NCBI RefSeq assembly: GCF_026262505.1
Contig: NC_067206.1
Location: 36,905,896-36,969,895, forward strand
Direction: 5' to 3'
Length of the DNA stretch: 64,000 nt
DNA from: Trichomonas vaginalis G3
Lineage: Eukaryota > Parabasalia > Trichomonadida > Trichomonadidae
Below are positions 29,223 through 40,112 of this stretch, in pieces. The number at the start of each line of letters is the position of its first letter. Positions within the stretch are counted from its first letter, which is position 1. The position numbers and the translations under genes were made by a program. The notes under the pieces were generated by a model. The model ran no database searches and had not been told where the DNA came from. It saw only the letters and a program-made list of their open reading frames with translations.

Positions 29223-30497
29223 TTAAGGTGTTTGAATTTGTGGGAACAAATTCTTATTGTATAATTCTGCTTTGTTTTCACCAATTAAGCCTGGTGTGTA
29301 ATTATTAAGTTGTCCAAGAACGCCTTTCTTTTCATCTGGTCTCCTGTTGATCTTAAAGTTCAGTGCAACTGTAAGAAGCATCAAACAAAGACATGTTAAG
29401 TAATATGTTAATCTTGAGTATGATTTTCCTTCATTTCCTTCATAAGCATCATTATATTGATTGTTTTGAATGATAACAAGTGATTCCGCATATTGTTTTT
29501 CGTCTTTCTTCACAAGTTCAATTCGAACTTTTTCTGGGACTTCTATTGGTATTTGCGGGATCTGGCGTGAGAGATCAAGTTCAACAGACATGCCGAAATG
29601 ACAATTTGAAATCGTTGGTTTATCTGTTGGTCTCGATATAATCGAAATCGCTTGATCTTGAGGTAAATCGAAAACTGATTCAGAAACAGTAAGTTGGAAT
29701 ATAGAGTTCCAATGTATTGATGTAACTTTCGATAATTGAAAATTGCAAGTAAATATTCCGCAAATTGCAAATTTCAATGAATGAATAGCGTCAACTGTCA
29801 TTCCTATAAAAGTAACTAGTGTAAATTCTGATTCGCCGTTATTTATATACCAAGCTCCGCCACTTTGTGATCTAGAATCGTAATCAATGCATTCAGAAAT
29901 AGAAGGAGCATCGCAATTCATTAGTGCAACTGTGCCTGAGTAATATATCGCTCTGTTATATGTAAAATTAGTGTTTGCAAGTTTCAATTCGAAAATAACA
30001 GAGAAGCAAATCGCTCCTCCAAGATATTCGGCAGTATTATTGGAAAAAACGCAAGATGTTATCGTAGAATTTGAAGCCCTCTCTGCCCTGATTGCACCTC
30101 CGGACGATTTCGCAAAACAACAAATAAATAAGCAATTATTTATTTCAACTGGACAAACTTCGGAGTAAATTGCGCCACCTTCGTGATTAGAATTTGTGGT
30201 GGAGCAATGAACGAACGCAGTGTGATATAATTTCAGAAAATTGTGTTGATCTCGAATTGAATTCTGTGAAATCGTATAATTATCTTGTGAAAGTTTAATG
30301 GCAGTATCAATTACATTACGAAAATTTGATTTCTCTATTGTAATAGATGGAAATTTGCCTGATGAAAATATAACATTTGAAGAAATTCGAGAAAACTGTG
30401 AGGAAAGAATATCTAGATTCTTGTGTGACCGAACGCTAAAAATTGGCGATGCAGAAATAGAATCATACAATAGAAGTGAACGAATTGTATGATTCAT
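29223..30497 (-). CDS. Pmp-like beta-helix surface protein with C-terminal TM
   Basis: 424 aa, ATG at 30497. Residues about 100-330 show parallel beta-helix repeats with the GGAI motif characteristic of chlamydial polymorphic-membrane-protein-like families (EGGAIYSEV, SSGGAIRAERA, LGGAICFSV) and short NxT/NxS turns. A TM helix (LTYYLTCLCLMLLTVALNF) lies at about residues 362-380. A 45-residue cytoplasmic tail ends NKNLFPQIQTP. Trichomonas vaginalis is known to have a large Pmp-like family proposed to act in host-cell contact. The N-terminus (MNHTIRSLLLYDSISASP) is not a clear signal peptide, so the gene may be 5'-shortened. Its 3' end exists as a second copy at 24947-25114. Confidence 0.8.
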   Translation of the reverse strand: MNHTIRSLLLYDSISASPIFSVRSHKNLDILSSQFSRISSNVIFSSGKFPSITIEKSNFRNVIDTAIKLSQDNYTISQNSIRDQHNFLKLYHTAFVHCSTTNSNHEGGAIYSEVCPVEINNCLFICCFAKSSGGAIRAERASNSTITSCVFSNNTAEYLGGAICFSVIFELKLANTNFTYNRAIYYSGTVALMNCDAPSISECIDYDSRSQSGGAWYINNGESEFTLVTFIGMTVDAIHSLKFAICGIFTCNFQLSKVTSIHWNSIFQLTVSESVFDLPQDQAISIISRPTDKPTISNCHFGMSVELDLSRQIPQIPIEVPEKVRIELVKKDEKQYAESLVIIQNNQYNDAYEGNEGKSYSRLTYYLTCLCLMLLTVALNFKINRRPDEKKGVLGQLNNYTPGLIGENKAELYNKNLFPQIQTP

Positions 30498-30667
30498 TTC
30501 AAAAAAAAAATATCAGATAAAAACTTTGTATCTTTATTTTCCATTTTAGGAATCAACAGAATATTGTAAGTAACTTAAGTCTGCTGCTCAATCTACAACC
30601 AATCCAAGTGTACTTATGGTATAAATATTGATCACAATATTCAATAATAAGATTTTGATTATTTTCT

Positions 30668-31285
30668 TTAAATAATAAAAACGGATATTAAGGAGTTGAA
30701 AATCAAAAAATTTGGGTGTATGATGCATCTGGAAAACAGTTCTTCATAAAATGGATAAAAATCTAGCCAAGAAATAAATTGAGCGTGCTCGCTCGAGTTT
30801 GAAGCTAAATCTAGTTCCCTTAGGCGGAAATATCTGAAGTAATATACTTTTTTAAAAAAATATTCTGTAAGTAGGCTAGAATATGATATTCTTTCTGATT
30901 CACTTTCTTCAAATAGTATCTGAAATGTATTGTTATCGTTGGAAAATTCTAATGCATAACTTGGTTTCACACTTGACCAAGGATATTTCTCTTCGTGAAT
31001 TGTTAAACTCATTACTATGCCAGAAATTGGATAGGATGTCTTAGGGTCAATAAGAAAGTAATTTTCTGCCTCTGTATGGATACCAAATAAATTCTCATTA
31101 TTTCTTTCACATAAATTTAATAATTGATTTTTTCGATAGTCTAAATATCCTTTTTGATACTGTGTAATTGATATAATGCCTTTTTCTACAAGTCCTGGAC
31201 CATAAATTGATAAAAGATTGTTGAATATGGACGACCTTTGATCAATGATTGAAAAAAAAATTCTGAGACAGCTAAATATTTCCTA
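30668..31285 (-). pseudogene. Discoidin (F5/8 type C)-like domain fragment
   Basis: Open frame of about 200 codons from after a TAG near 31288 to 30668. The only in-frame ATG (31012) lies in mid-domain. The order SYPISGIV, ALEFSNDNNTFQILFEE, YYFRYFRLRELDL and ISWLDFY matches the beta-sandwich pattern of F5/8C-type domains that end many trichomonad proteins. The upstream part (IYGPGLVEKGIISITQYQKG) looks like the linker of a longer parent. Remnant of a larger gene. Not a stand-alone gene on this evidence. Confidence 0.6.
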
Positions 31286-32280
31286 AGGGTATTCTTTCTA
31301 AATTATTGCACCTCCAAATAGATATATTCAAGGTAAACGCATTAACATAGAAATAAAACTTCATATGCATCCTTGCTGAATCGTTCATGAAGCATTTAAC
31401 TATCTTCAAGAGTAAGATATCTTCGATAAAAAATAATAACGCCGTTTTCAAAAGATAATACTACAACTCATGATTTAATTTCATTGTGATGATAAACATA
31501 CACACAGACTCATACCTTAAAATTTAATATTCTGCATCTCACGAAATTACGCTCAGAATCCTCTGCTATTATAATAAAATGCTTCACCAGTGCACACTAT
31601 TGTACCCCTTGAAATATCAGGTCCAATTTATCGGGCCGTTTTCGAGAAAAAGTCATTTTAAATCTATTACTTCTACCTTTCACTAACCTGGCTTCCCTTT
31701 ATTTACAAAATAAAGAGAAGACTTATAAATCTAGGCTGATTTAAGCTGAACCATCTTATCAGATAGGTTCAAGATCCAAATAAATGAAGCAATACCAACT
31801 TTTACGATAAACATAAATATTTTAGTAAAGAATTCACTTTCCTTTGATATGTCAAGAAAAATTTTAGAGTGTCATTAGTTAAATATTACAATCAAACGAT
31901 TATACAAAAAGTATTTCACGAATTTCTAATGTATTTAGACTCTAATGTTCAATTTCTTGCTTGGTCATGTCTAGTAATCCCAACTTCTTAAATCTTTTTT
32001 ACGTAAAACCTTTCTTATATCTACAAAAAAAATTATTTCTTTTCTACTTAGATTTTACACTAAATTCATTATACCTTGTTAATACCAAGTAAAAGCCTAA
32101 TAAAAAAACCCTTAAAACAAGCTAAAAATTTTTCATTATAAAATCTTAAGTAATATTGCGGTATTTATGTTGAAACTATAGGGCTGTACAAAATCGAGAA
32201 AAACATTGCCGTGCGGTAATATAGGGTCAACAAAATCGCGCCTCGGCGGCTCCGCCGCCTTGGCACTATTAAGTGCGCAT
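31286..32280. other. Intergenic host DNA with a GC-rich palindrome
   Basis: Mostly AT-rich without genes. At about 32239-32265 a compact GC-rich palindrome (CCTCGGCGGCTCCGCCGCC) stands out from its surroundings. Confidence 0.5.
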
Positions 32281-32289
32281 TATATTTAA

Positions 32290-32376
32290 TATGTCCTTCT
32301 TTTTTTCCTTTTTTCTTCTTCTTTTCCTTTCCTTCTTCCTCTCCTTCCTCTTCTTTCCTTCTCCTTCTCTTTTTAC
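32290..32376. repeat. Polypyrimidine tract
   Basis: Nearly 90 bases of C and T on the plus strand (TCTTCTTCTTTTCCTTTCC type), with partial mirror symmetry. Such tracts can form triplex DNA or act as splice or transcription signals. No gene adjoins it. Confidence 0.85.
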
Positions 32377-32598
32377 AACAACGTCGAAGATCTTCGAATT
32401 TGATTGTTGGAAAAGCATCTATTTCAGATAAAGGATGCCTTTCTCACAGTCAACATACGAGGGTCCTGGCTGAAACGTTCTCAAAAAGCCTGAGATAGTA
32501 ATTCTCTGATCACTCATAGCTGGGCAGGTAGTCATTGCTGACAATACCTGTCTTTATGCATGCACGCTTTCATGTATATGGGTTTACACTATCAATTC

Positions 32599-32649
32599 GC
32601 AAAGTTGTTCCGAATTCTTCCAAAATGGAAGGACCCGAAACAACTTTGC
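32599..32649. ncRNA. Hairpin D, 51 nt (candidate structured RNA)
   Basis: Perfect 11-bp outer stem GCAAAGTTGTT/AACAACTTTGC and inner stem CTTCC/GGAAG. First of four hairpins in 530 bp. Expression unknown. Confidence 0.35.
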
Positions 32650-32711
32650 TTGTTAACGATACAGACGCATTACTTTGCATTGATACTGTGCTGAGTTGTG
32701 TAGAAAGTTTG

Positions 32712-32779
32712 ATTAGAGTTGTTTTGTTCTGGTATCTCTCATCTTCTGATGAGAGAAATCAAAGCAACACAACTCTAAT
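32712..32779. ncRNA. Hairpin A, 68 nt (candidate structured RNA)
   Basis: Outer stem ATTAGAGTTGT/ACAACTCTAAT (11 bp, perfect) and inner stem TCTCTCAT/ATGAGAGA around TCTTCTG-type loop sequence. Same length and layout as hairpins B and C. Confidence 0.4.
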
Positions 32780-32819
32780 GAGTTTGTTTTCACTCATTTG
32801 TATGTAGGTTTTTAGTTCG

Positions 32820-32887
32820 ATTGGAGCTGCTTCATAATGAGATCTCTCATCAATTGATGAGGGAGATCATAACAAAGCAGCTCTAAT
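32820..32887. ncRNA. Hairpin B, 68 nt (candidate structured RNA)
   Basis: Outer stem ATTGGAGCTGCTT/AAGCAGCTCTAAT and inner stem GATCTCTCATCAA/TTGATGAGGGAGATC. Relative to hairpin A, stem positions change on both sides together (GTTGT/ACAAC to GCTGC/GCAGC). Confidence 0.4.
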
Positions 32888-33064
32888 GTATATGCTCGTA
32901 TTAACCGGGTTGTAATGCGTTGTAACGTCAGCTTGTAGTTCGTTTGGGGCCACTTCACATTGAGATGAGAAGAAATGATTAAAGGACTCTGAAAGGCTTT
33001 AGCCGTTGATGTTGTAATCGCATTACTTGGAACTAGCTGGATGCTAAGCTGTGTAGAATGTTCG

Positions 33065-33132
33065 ATTAGAGCTGTTTTGATATGATTTTTCTCATCATAA
33101 GATTGGAGGAATCATAGCAAAACAACTCTAAT
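33065..33132. ncRNA. Hairpin C, 68 nt (candidate structured RNA)
   Basis: Outer stem ATTAGAGCTGTTTTG/CAAAACAACTCTAAT with one G-T type pair, weaker inner stem ATGATT/AATCAT. Flanks resemble those of hairpin A (GTGTAGAA before, ACTTGTATGTAG after), so a unit of roughly 350 bp seems duplicated. Confidence 0.4.
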
Positions 33133-33322
33133 GGGTTTACCATCATCTACTTGTATGTAGATGTTTGGGAAATTGTCTTGTTAATCGATTTTCGAGATGA
33201 CTTTCAAATGCTATAATCAAATGACAAACAAGTCTAAGATTTCTCGACAATACATCAAATCATGATGTTTGTAAGTGCGATGAGATTAGAGTTTTTGAAG
33301 GAATGACAAGAGAAGTAGGGAA

Positions 33323-33340
33323 GCTCGGCATTCGCCGAGC
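33323..33340. repeat. Small perfect hairpin
   Basis: GCTCGGC-ATTC-GCCGAGC, 7-bp stem and 4-base loop, about 50 bp outside the left end of the second Polinton. Could be a terminator-like or recombination-prone structure. Function unknown. Confidence 0.6.
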
Positions 33341-33386
33341 AAATTAAAAATTAACGTATGGATTAAATTTTAAGAGGAATTCAATT

Positions 33387-33392
33387 TTAATT
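33387..33392. repeat. Probable 6-bp target-site duplication, left (TTAATT)
   Basis: TTAATT stands just outside the poly-A end of the element. The same six bases follow the poly-T end at 56178-56183. Six-base duplications are known for Mavericks. The homopolymer ends make the exact border uncertain by a base or two. Confidence 0.6.
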
Positions 33393-33470
33393 AAAAAAAA
33401 AAAAAAAAAAAAAGGTATTGGGGCTTCCAGGCACTACGTGCCCTCTAGCCCCGAAGATGTTTAGTATAAA
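33393..33470. repeat. Polinton left terminal inverted repeat
   Basis: 21 A followed by GGTATTGGGGCTTCCAGGCA and on to GATGTTTAGTATAAA. It pairs with 56094-56177 in inverse order with few differences. Confidence 0.9.
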
Positions 33471-33493
33471 ACCGCTTTTTAACTTCACTTAAA

Positions 33494-36400
33494 ATGCCAC
33501 GTAAGCTACGTAAGAATATACGTAAGAGGAAGAGAGCATTGAAACATCCAATAGTAAGACTGACACCACAACAACAGTTGCAACAACAAATGCTGAATGA
33601 CCCCACTATGTTGCAACAAATGTCAAGCAATCCTATGCTTTTAAACCGAGTTGTTGGTGCACAGAGTGGAGGTTTAAGAGCGGCACTTTTAGCGAAAATG
33701 GCAGGCTATGGTGGAGCTGCAGACGGAACAGCCTATAACCCTCAAAGTCAAATGAATTTGAGTTCACTCAAAAATCAAATAACAGATGTCAAAAAGTCAA
33801 ACATAGACATACAGAAGCAAATAAGTGAAAACGAAAAGAAACTAGAATATGACAGACACACAAAGAAACTCAATGAGTTAAACGTAGAGAAAAAGAAGAA
33901 AGAAGAACAACTGAAAGAACTAAGTACAGAGGAATATGCGAAAAAAGTGTCAGAAAAAGCAGCAGAAGTAGCAAAAATGGAACAAGATGTCATAAATTTG
34001 AAAAACCATACTACTCAATATAAAATACTGAAAGATGAAGAGATAAAACAAAAAGCCCTGAAGACATATATGGATAGCGATGAGTATAAAAAAGAAGTTG
34101 AAGCAAATGTAAAGGCAGAAAAACTTTTACAGTTGCAAAACCAAACCGTACAGTATGAAAACTTAGCACAAGAAAGTAAAAATAACGACGCGGCTATGCA
34201 AAAGGCAATGAAAAGCGCAGAATATATAAAAGCTAACAATGACTGGTTAGATGCCCAAGCCAACGCTAAAGCAGCCCAACTCATAGGGTCAATAAGGACA
34301 AAAATACAAGCGGATGAAGATAGTTCAAATGAAGCTTTAACAAATGCTGACTTTAAGAACGCTTTCGAAGCTCTTCATAGTAAGGTGAAACAAGTGAACG
34401 ACTTCTCATCTGGAAAGAAACTGAAGTCTGAAGGTTTCGACAAAGAGTTAAAAGAAGTAGCACAAAATATGACGAAAATAACAGATGCAGCAACGAGACA
34501 GGCAGTTCAAAGTGCCTATGACGCCGTTAGAGCAACTGTTGTGAAAAGTCAAGAAAAAGAGTTACAACAGACCAAAACAGACCTAGTAAATGCTTTCTTA
34601 AGAACGAAAAGTCAGGTAGGACATTACGCTGCAGATGGAACATATGTGCCAGCTGGTGGAACTTATATACCACCAAACCCTCCAAGAGAAGCACCTGCAC
34701 CAGGACTACCTAGAACATTTACATCGTCACATGGACACAGACACAGGCATGCACCAAAACCAACACAACAACCAACACAACAACCAACACAACAACCAAC
34801 ACAACAACCAGCACAACAACCACCTCCACAACCAGCACAAAACCAACACAACAACCAGCACAGCAACCAACAGTTCAAAACCCTGCACAACAACAACCAC
34901 AAACAGAGCAAGGACATAAAAGAAGTAGAGAACAAGGAAACCAAGAATTCTTAAAAATGCTTAAAGAAGAGTGTGGTTTCCCAGATACTGTTGACTTTAG
35001 TGACAGATATAAGAGAAGCTATTGGAAAGTTCAAGGATGGAAATACTGACCCGAACCTATTTAGCTTTATGGCTCAGCACCAAAACGGATATAATCTCAA
35101 ACCTGGAAAATACAAGCTCGCTAAGGGATATGATTTAATAGCATATCATCCAAATGACATGGATGAATTTACTCCGAGATATTTGATGTCAGAGCTAAAT
35201 GACAATTCAACTTTCGTCATGAAACGCGTAAAAAATAGAGACGGAACGAAAGAACAAAAGCTTATGAATGCGGATGACGTAGATAGGGAAATTGTTGAAA
35301 ACGGTCTCGGAATATATGAAATGCCAGCAGATGAGGTACAAGAAACTCCACAGGAAGAACTAGTTCAGATACAACCAGACATGGAAGAATAGTTCAGCAA
35401 CAACAGCTAGAAGAGCCTGAAGGAAACGAACAAGTCACTCCTTTGGAAACTAACTTCACAGAACTAGATGAAGATTTGGAACAGCCGAAAAATCTTGACC
35501 CTCAACAAGAGTATGCGGAGAATAGGAATATTTCCAAGAGTCTAAAAAAAATTCGGCTGACATAGTAGAAGAATATCGAAAAATGTTTGCCGACATACAA
35601 AAGACTCCAACACCAGATGAAAATATTCGGCATAGAATGGAAGCACTGAAAGAAAATGTACACAAATACAACAACCCTTTTTACTTACGAGCATTAACGT
35701 TCAATCTTTGGATGAACTCGGTGAAAATAAAAGGTTAAATTTCAAGAAAACATATAGAAATGAAACATTGTTTAAAGTTCATTCAGAACCTAGCCAAGAT
35801 GGAAACAAACCTACTTTTGTTTCTGCAGACGATGGAACTACAATGAGATGGGGTCATAAAGCTAATCCGGATAGGTGGTTCATAAACTTACAACCACAAT
35901 TCCAAGAAGTTGTAGACGCAATGGAAGTGAATGGTGAACCAGATATAGCTGGTATTTTAAGCGCGGCTTTAATGCCATTGAAAGATATGAAACATGCAGA
36001 TATTTTGGACCAGTATGAAATGAACATGGCTGATGGAAATATAACACCTGACGTTCTAGAACATTTATCTCAAAGAACTACACAGAACCATAGAGATGGT
36101 ATATTTGGTGAAGAGTTTAGAAAGAAAGTTAGGGAGGGAGAAGGAAGAGAACCTATTGTACATGACCTTGCAAACGAAAGTTTACAAAATGTCATAAAAA
36201 CTTACTTTGCAGACAATGAACCGAGAAGGGATGAATATTTAAGAAAACTCAAATGGACAGTACCAAATGAAATGTTAGTATTGAAAAACATGTTCCTTGA
36301 CAAAATAAAACCAACTACAGAAATAAACGACGCAAGACTGAAAGATTGGGTAAAAGCTTTCCCATTCACAAAAGATATAGTTGGTAACATGGAAAGAAAA

Positions 36401-36742
36401 CCAGAATGGCTACAAAAACATATATTTGGAAACGAGCATATTCCATATGGACAGGCACTGTTTGAAGAGCTTGAACCGGAAACTCAGGACAGAGTCATGC
36501 AAACAATACGCGAAGACTCAAATACAGACTATGACAAACTCTTTCTAGGATATAGGTTACCTGAGATGGGCGACCAGAGCCAAAAGGCAAAAAGGACATG
36601 GGAAATTTGCAACATACTAGATGAACATAATGCAAAGATGCAACAACTTGAAGCAGAGGGCAATGAAGGAAAAAGAAGAGTTAAAAACTCAGTCAGGAAG
36701 AAAGTAAAGCTTGGTCCACGTGGGTTCTATTATGACATATAA
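33494..36742 (+). pseudogene. Polinton long structural-type protein region
   Basis: Counterpart of 1089-4351. Very basic N-terminus (MPRKLRKNIRKRKRALKHP), coiled coil over about residues 75-330, a Thr-Gln-Gln-Pro repeat (34750-34870) where the other copy has a different Pro/Gln repeat, then an acidic stretch and a C-terminal half with AALMPLKDMKHADILDQYE and GFYYDI at the end. The basic head and long coiled coil suggest DNA or capsid-interior contact; this is inference. Broken, with a few breaks. First gene after the left terminus. Confidence 0.6.
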
Positions 36743-36774
36743 ATCCAACTATTCTATATTTTTACTCATATGAA

Positions 36775-38380
36775 ATGTACGCCGCTCAGAATATAACGCC
36801 AACAGTTTTGGATGCCATGAATGGAAATGTTTCCGAATGGTATAACGAATGCGACAATGCCATTAGAAGGTCAGAAATAGTTCCTGGAACTTACGAATAT
36901 ACAACTGCTGTTTCTTATGGAAACGTAGGTGAGTTTGGAGAAGGTTCTTCAACAACAGTAGATATTGCTTGCGACAGGTTTCATATAATTTCTATTGACA
37001 ACTCTTTCTTATACGTGGAACAAGACATTGAAATAAAACCTTCTGCCAAGTTGTCTGACAAGAAAGGTTGCAATGGAATTTTCTATGTCGGATACCAATA
37101 TGCTCCAGAAGTTTTCATGGGATATAAGATATATTCTAACTCTGACTTAGTTCAAACAGTAACATGGGCAAACTATGAATGGTTCGCTTTGAGAAACTCA
37201 GTACAACCACAAGCTAGAGAACAAACAGACCAGTATGCAATATTGAGAAAATAAGAAGACTTGACCCTAACGTTCCAGGAGTTTATGTTAACCTTTCTGG
37301 ACAAACTGCAGCAGCAGTAACCAAAGTAAAACTGAAACTTAGAGTTCCTTTGTCATCTTTCCTCATCTTCAGGTTTTTAAGATACTTGCCAAACTGGGCA
37401 GGAAAAATTTCTATTGAACTTACTCCAAGCAAAAATAACTTAGTCATTGCACCAACACAAGACCCATTCACTCTTACAGACGTAACGGGAACAAATAAAA
37501 CGTCATTCGCCGAATTTTGCAAAGACAAAGTTGACTTAGACTTTGGTTTCTCAAACCTCAACACTGAAGTAAACTATTATTTCAATGCTGCTGGAACTGC
37601 TTGGGACCCAGTTAAGTTCACATGCGAAAAATTTGAATGCAAGAAGATAGAAAGCAGACTTGCAGTCTATATGTTGGACCCCAGATATTTCAAATGCTTT
37701 AGCTGCCAAATATATATGCAGTTCCACTTATGTTCCCTATCACCAAATATCGTCAAAGACTTTGCAGGTGAAGTTGGAAACCAAAGTGCTGACCCAGGTG
37801 CAAGAACAGATATTGCTTTAACAACTGCAATGAAACATGCAGATACTCTGTTTGTACTGTTCAGACGAACTATAAATGACTATTCTTGCTTCTACAACCC
37901 TGGTATTAAATATCATATAAACATAAGATGGCAAATACTATCCAAGAGAAGAATATTCTACAGTTGAGGATATGAGGTCATACAACTTGACATTAGATGC
38001 TATGAACTTTAACAACAACTTCACAACAACCATTAACCCTGAAATGCAAAGTTCTATTATGCCATATGTGAAAGTATGGACTCATACAGGAGCTCAAAAA
38101 ACTCAATATACAAATGGAGACCGTTCAAACTTTTGGCTTGGCATTCCATTTGCTGACTCAGAAGACTTTATGGTGGTATTTCAACTGTTGTACAGTTCAA
38201 ATACAATATACTGGTGACAGAGACGGTCCAGATGAATTGAAAGCAAAGAAGTTACAAAAACCAATAGCACTTTTCACGGAAGATGCTCTTTTGAAGATTC
38301 GTTCGATGAAACCTGCTGGGGCTCCTCAGATTGGTATAACGACAGCTTCCATCGAGCAGATTTTGGCAGCAGGTCAGTAA
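36775..38380 (+). pseudogene. Putative Polinton major capsid protein region
   Basis: Starts MYAAQNITPTVLDAMNG, 32 bp after the preceding gene. Beta-rich, aromatic and Asn-rich sequence (YTTAVSYGNVGEFGEG, FYVGYQYAPEVFMGY, YLPNWAGKISIELTP) without enzymatic motifs, in the position and size range of the double jelly-roll capsid gene known from Polintons and virophages. Family call is by context. Broken, several breaks. Confidence 0.55.
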
Positions 38381-38746
38381 GTTGTTCTGAACTGACTTCT
38401 CTCCGTCAAATATTGACAGTACGCCAGTTTTGACATAGTATTGTATTATAAACTTACCTTTAGAAATATCGGTCAGTTTTGAAGTTATATTTTTGTCTGC
38501 TTCAAGAACTTTCACCATTTCAGTTATACCAACTTTCTTTGCTTTATGAAAACATTTTGGTTCAGCAAAGACTGCTATTCTATAACATTTTCCATTGTTT
38601 GTATAAAGAACTATTCTATCAATGAACTTGTATTGTTTGTGAGTATAAACTTTGTTTTGCTTCAATTCGAAGAGATACTCAAATACGTCCATCTTTTTTC
38701 TAAAGTAAAATGTCATTTCCGAAAAAATAGAACGTAAGTGTTTCAA
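38252..38746 (-). CDS. Unknown small Polinton protein, reverse strand
   Basis: About 164 codons opposite to the capsid block. The first 120 residues look protein-like (FYFRKKMDVFEYLFELKQNK, YKFIDRIVLYTNNGKCYRI), while the end overlaps the 3' part of the capsid region in antisense. No family recognised. A convergent small gene is the simplest reading. Confidence 0.45.
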   Translation of the reverse strand: MKHLRSIFSEMTFYFRKKMDVFEYLFELKQNKVYTHKQYKFIDRIVLYTNNGKCYRIAVFAEPKCFHKAKKVGITEMVKVLEADKNITSKLTDISKGKFIIQYYVKTGVLSIFDGEKSVQNNLLTCCQNLLDGSCRYTNLRSPSRFHRTNLQKSIFREKCYWFL

Positions 38747-38749
38747 AAG

Positions 38750-39287
38750 GTTTAATGCGGTGCAGATGTGAAGTTTAATTCACCAACTCAAACAAACAGT
38801 CAAAGTGTTATTGTCAATGTCAAAGAAAGAGATGTTGAAATGGGGAAACCATACGAAGACCAAGATGGTATAACAATTGTTCCTGTAAAAAGAACAACCA
38901 ACATACCCTGAAGTTAGCAGAGACTTAAGTTCTGTTGCAGATATTCGAAACGACTACCAACAACTTAAAACAAACTTAAAACTCAGAGAAGATTGTCAAG
39001 CTTTGGTATAATGTTAAACTTGGTTGAGCACAACCCTGTAAAAGTGAACTCATATGTCATCGCACCTCATGAAATTTTGAAAGAACTAATTGAAACTTTT
39101 GACAGAGGCAGACGATATAAACATCAAAGAAATAGAACCCGACATTAGTTGCTGTGGTGTTTCATATAATGTCATTGACAAGATATACGTTATGAAAGGA
39201 GGTGAAACGTTGAACTTAAAGTATAGTTTCCCAGACGTCATAAAAATATTTGACGACCACAACATTTCATTAAAATTTATTTGCTAA
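38750..39287 (+). pseudogene. Polinton structural-block gene remnant
   Basis: Plus-strand protein-like sequence after the reverse-strand gene: NSPTQTNSQSVIVNVKERDV early on, and CCGVSYNVIDKIYVMKGGET near the end, finishing at the TAA before 39290. Likely a second virion gene (minor capsid/penton type in this family), but no motif supports that. Broken. Confidence 0.4.
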
Positions 39288-39291
39288 GTAA

Positions 39292-40080
39292 ATGGCAGAA
39301 GACATAGTGGTTTATACTATTACGACTAAAAACCCTGAGTCATATAATTCTATAAAACAAACTTACAAAGTCCTCAGGACGATATTGTAAACTAACCTTA
39401 AACACAATGACGACTAAAGCCTGTTTGCTCTTTTGACACCAGAAGATTTTATTGTTGTGAATGGTAAAAAATACTCCTTTGAAGATACTTACTCAGATAT
39501 ACCACCAACAGGTTTTGTTGACTTATTTAATACTTTACGTACGAGTGTAACATGTGCTGCAACTAGAGCAGGTTTCAATTATGTTTGGATGTCCGACTGA
39601 GTTTACTATAAACAATATGAGCTATAATACAAAACTTATTTCTGGTTTTACTACCAACAGTTTCCTATAACAGGAAAAGGTGTCATACAAGGAATGTCTA
39701 TTCCAATTGACTTTAAGTACACCTATTTTATATATTGTTTCAAACTTAGGTTCAAAGTGTTATTCGAATGTCGACAGAAACTATTAGACCAAAAGATACT
39801 TATGCGTATAAACAATACTTTCTCTGCTGGTTTGCCTATTGTTTCATTCGAATGCAGAATTTTCAACTTAGTGAACTCAAACACATTGGCAAGTATAACG
39901 TTGACATTAGTTGACGCAAACTTTGTTCCTGTAAAACTTTATGTCCTATGTATTTGTCAATGACGGCAGAAAGTTTCGAATTGGAAGATGCAACCGGTGA
40001 AAGTATTGTATTACAAGAACAACTTCAACAACAAATAGCTCAAGAACAACAATGCAACAAATGGAACAACAAAGTCAAGA
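39292..40080 (+). pseudogene. Polinton structural-block gene remnant
   Basis: Begins MAEDIVVYTITTKNPESYNS directly after the previous stop. Later segments (RINNTFSAGLPIVSFECRIF, NTLASITLTLVDANFVPVKL) are beta-rich, and the end is Gln-rich (LQEQLQQQIAQEQQ). Probable minor structural protein. Broken, a few breaks. Confidence 0.4.
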
Positions 40081-40112
40081 ATAAAAATAATATTTTTTTT
40101 ATTTTTATAAAA

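Noticed and set aside
32535-32807. 90-codon ORF
   Set aside because: It is made of the hairpin sequences on one strand; composition is not protein-like and no start context is present.
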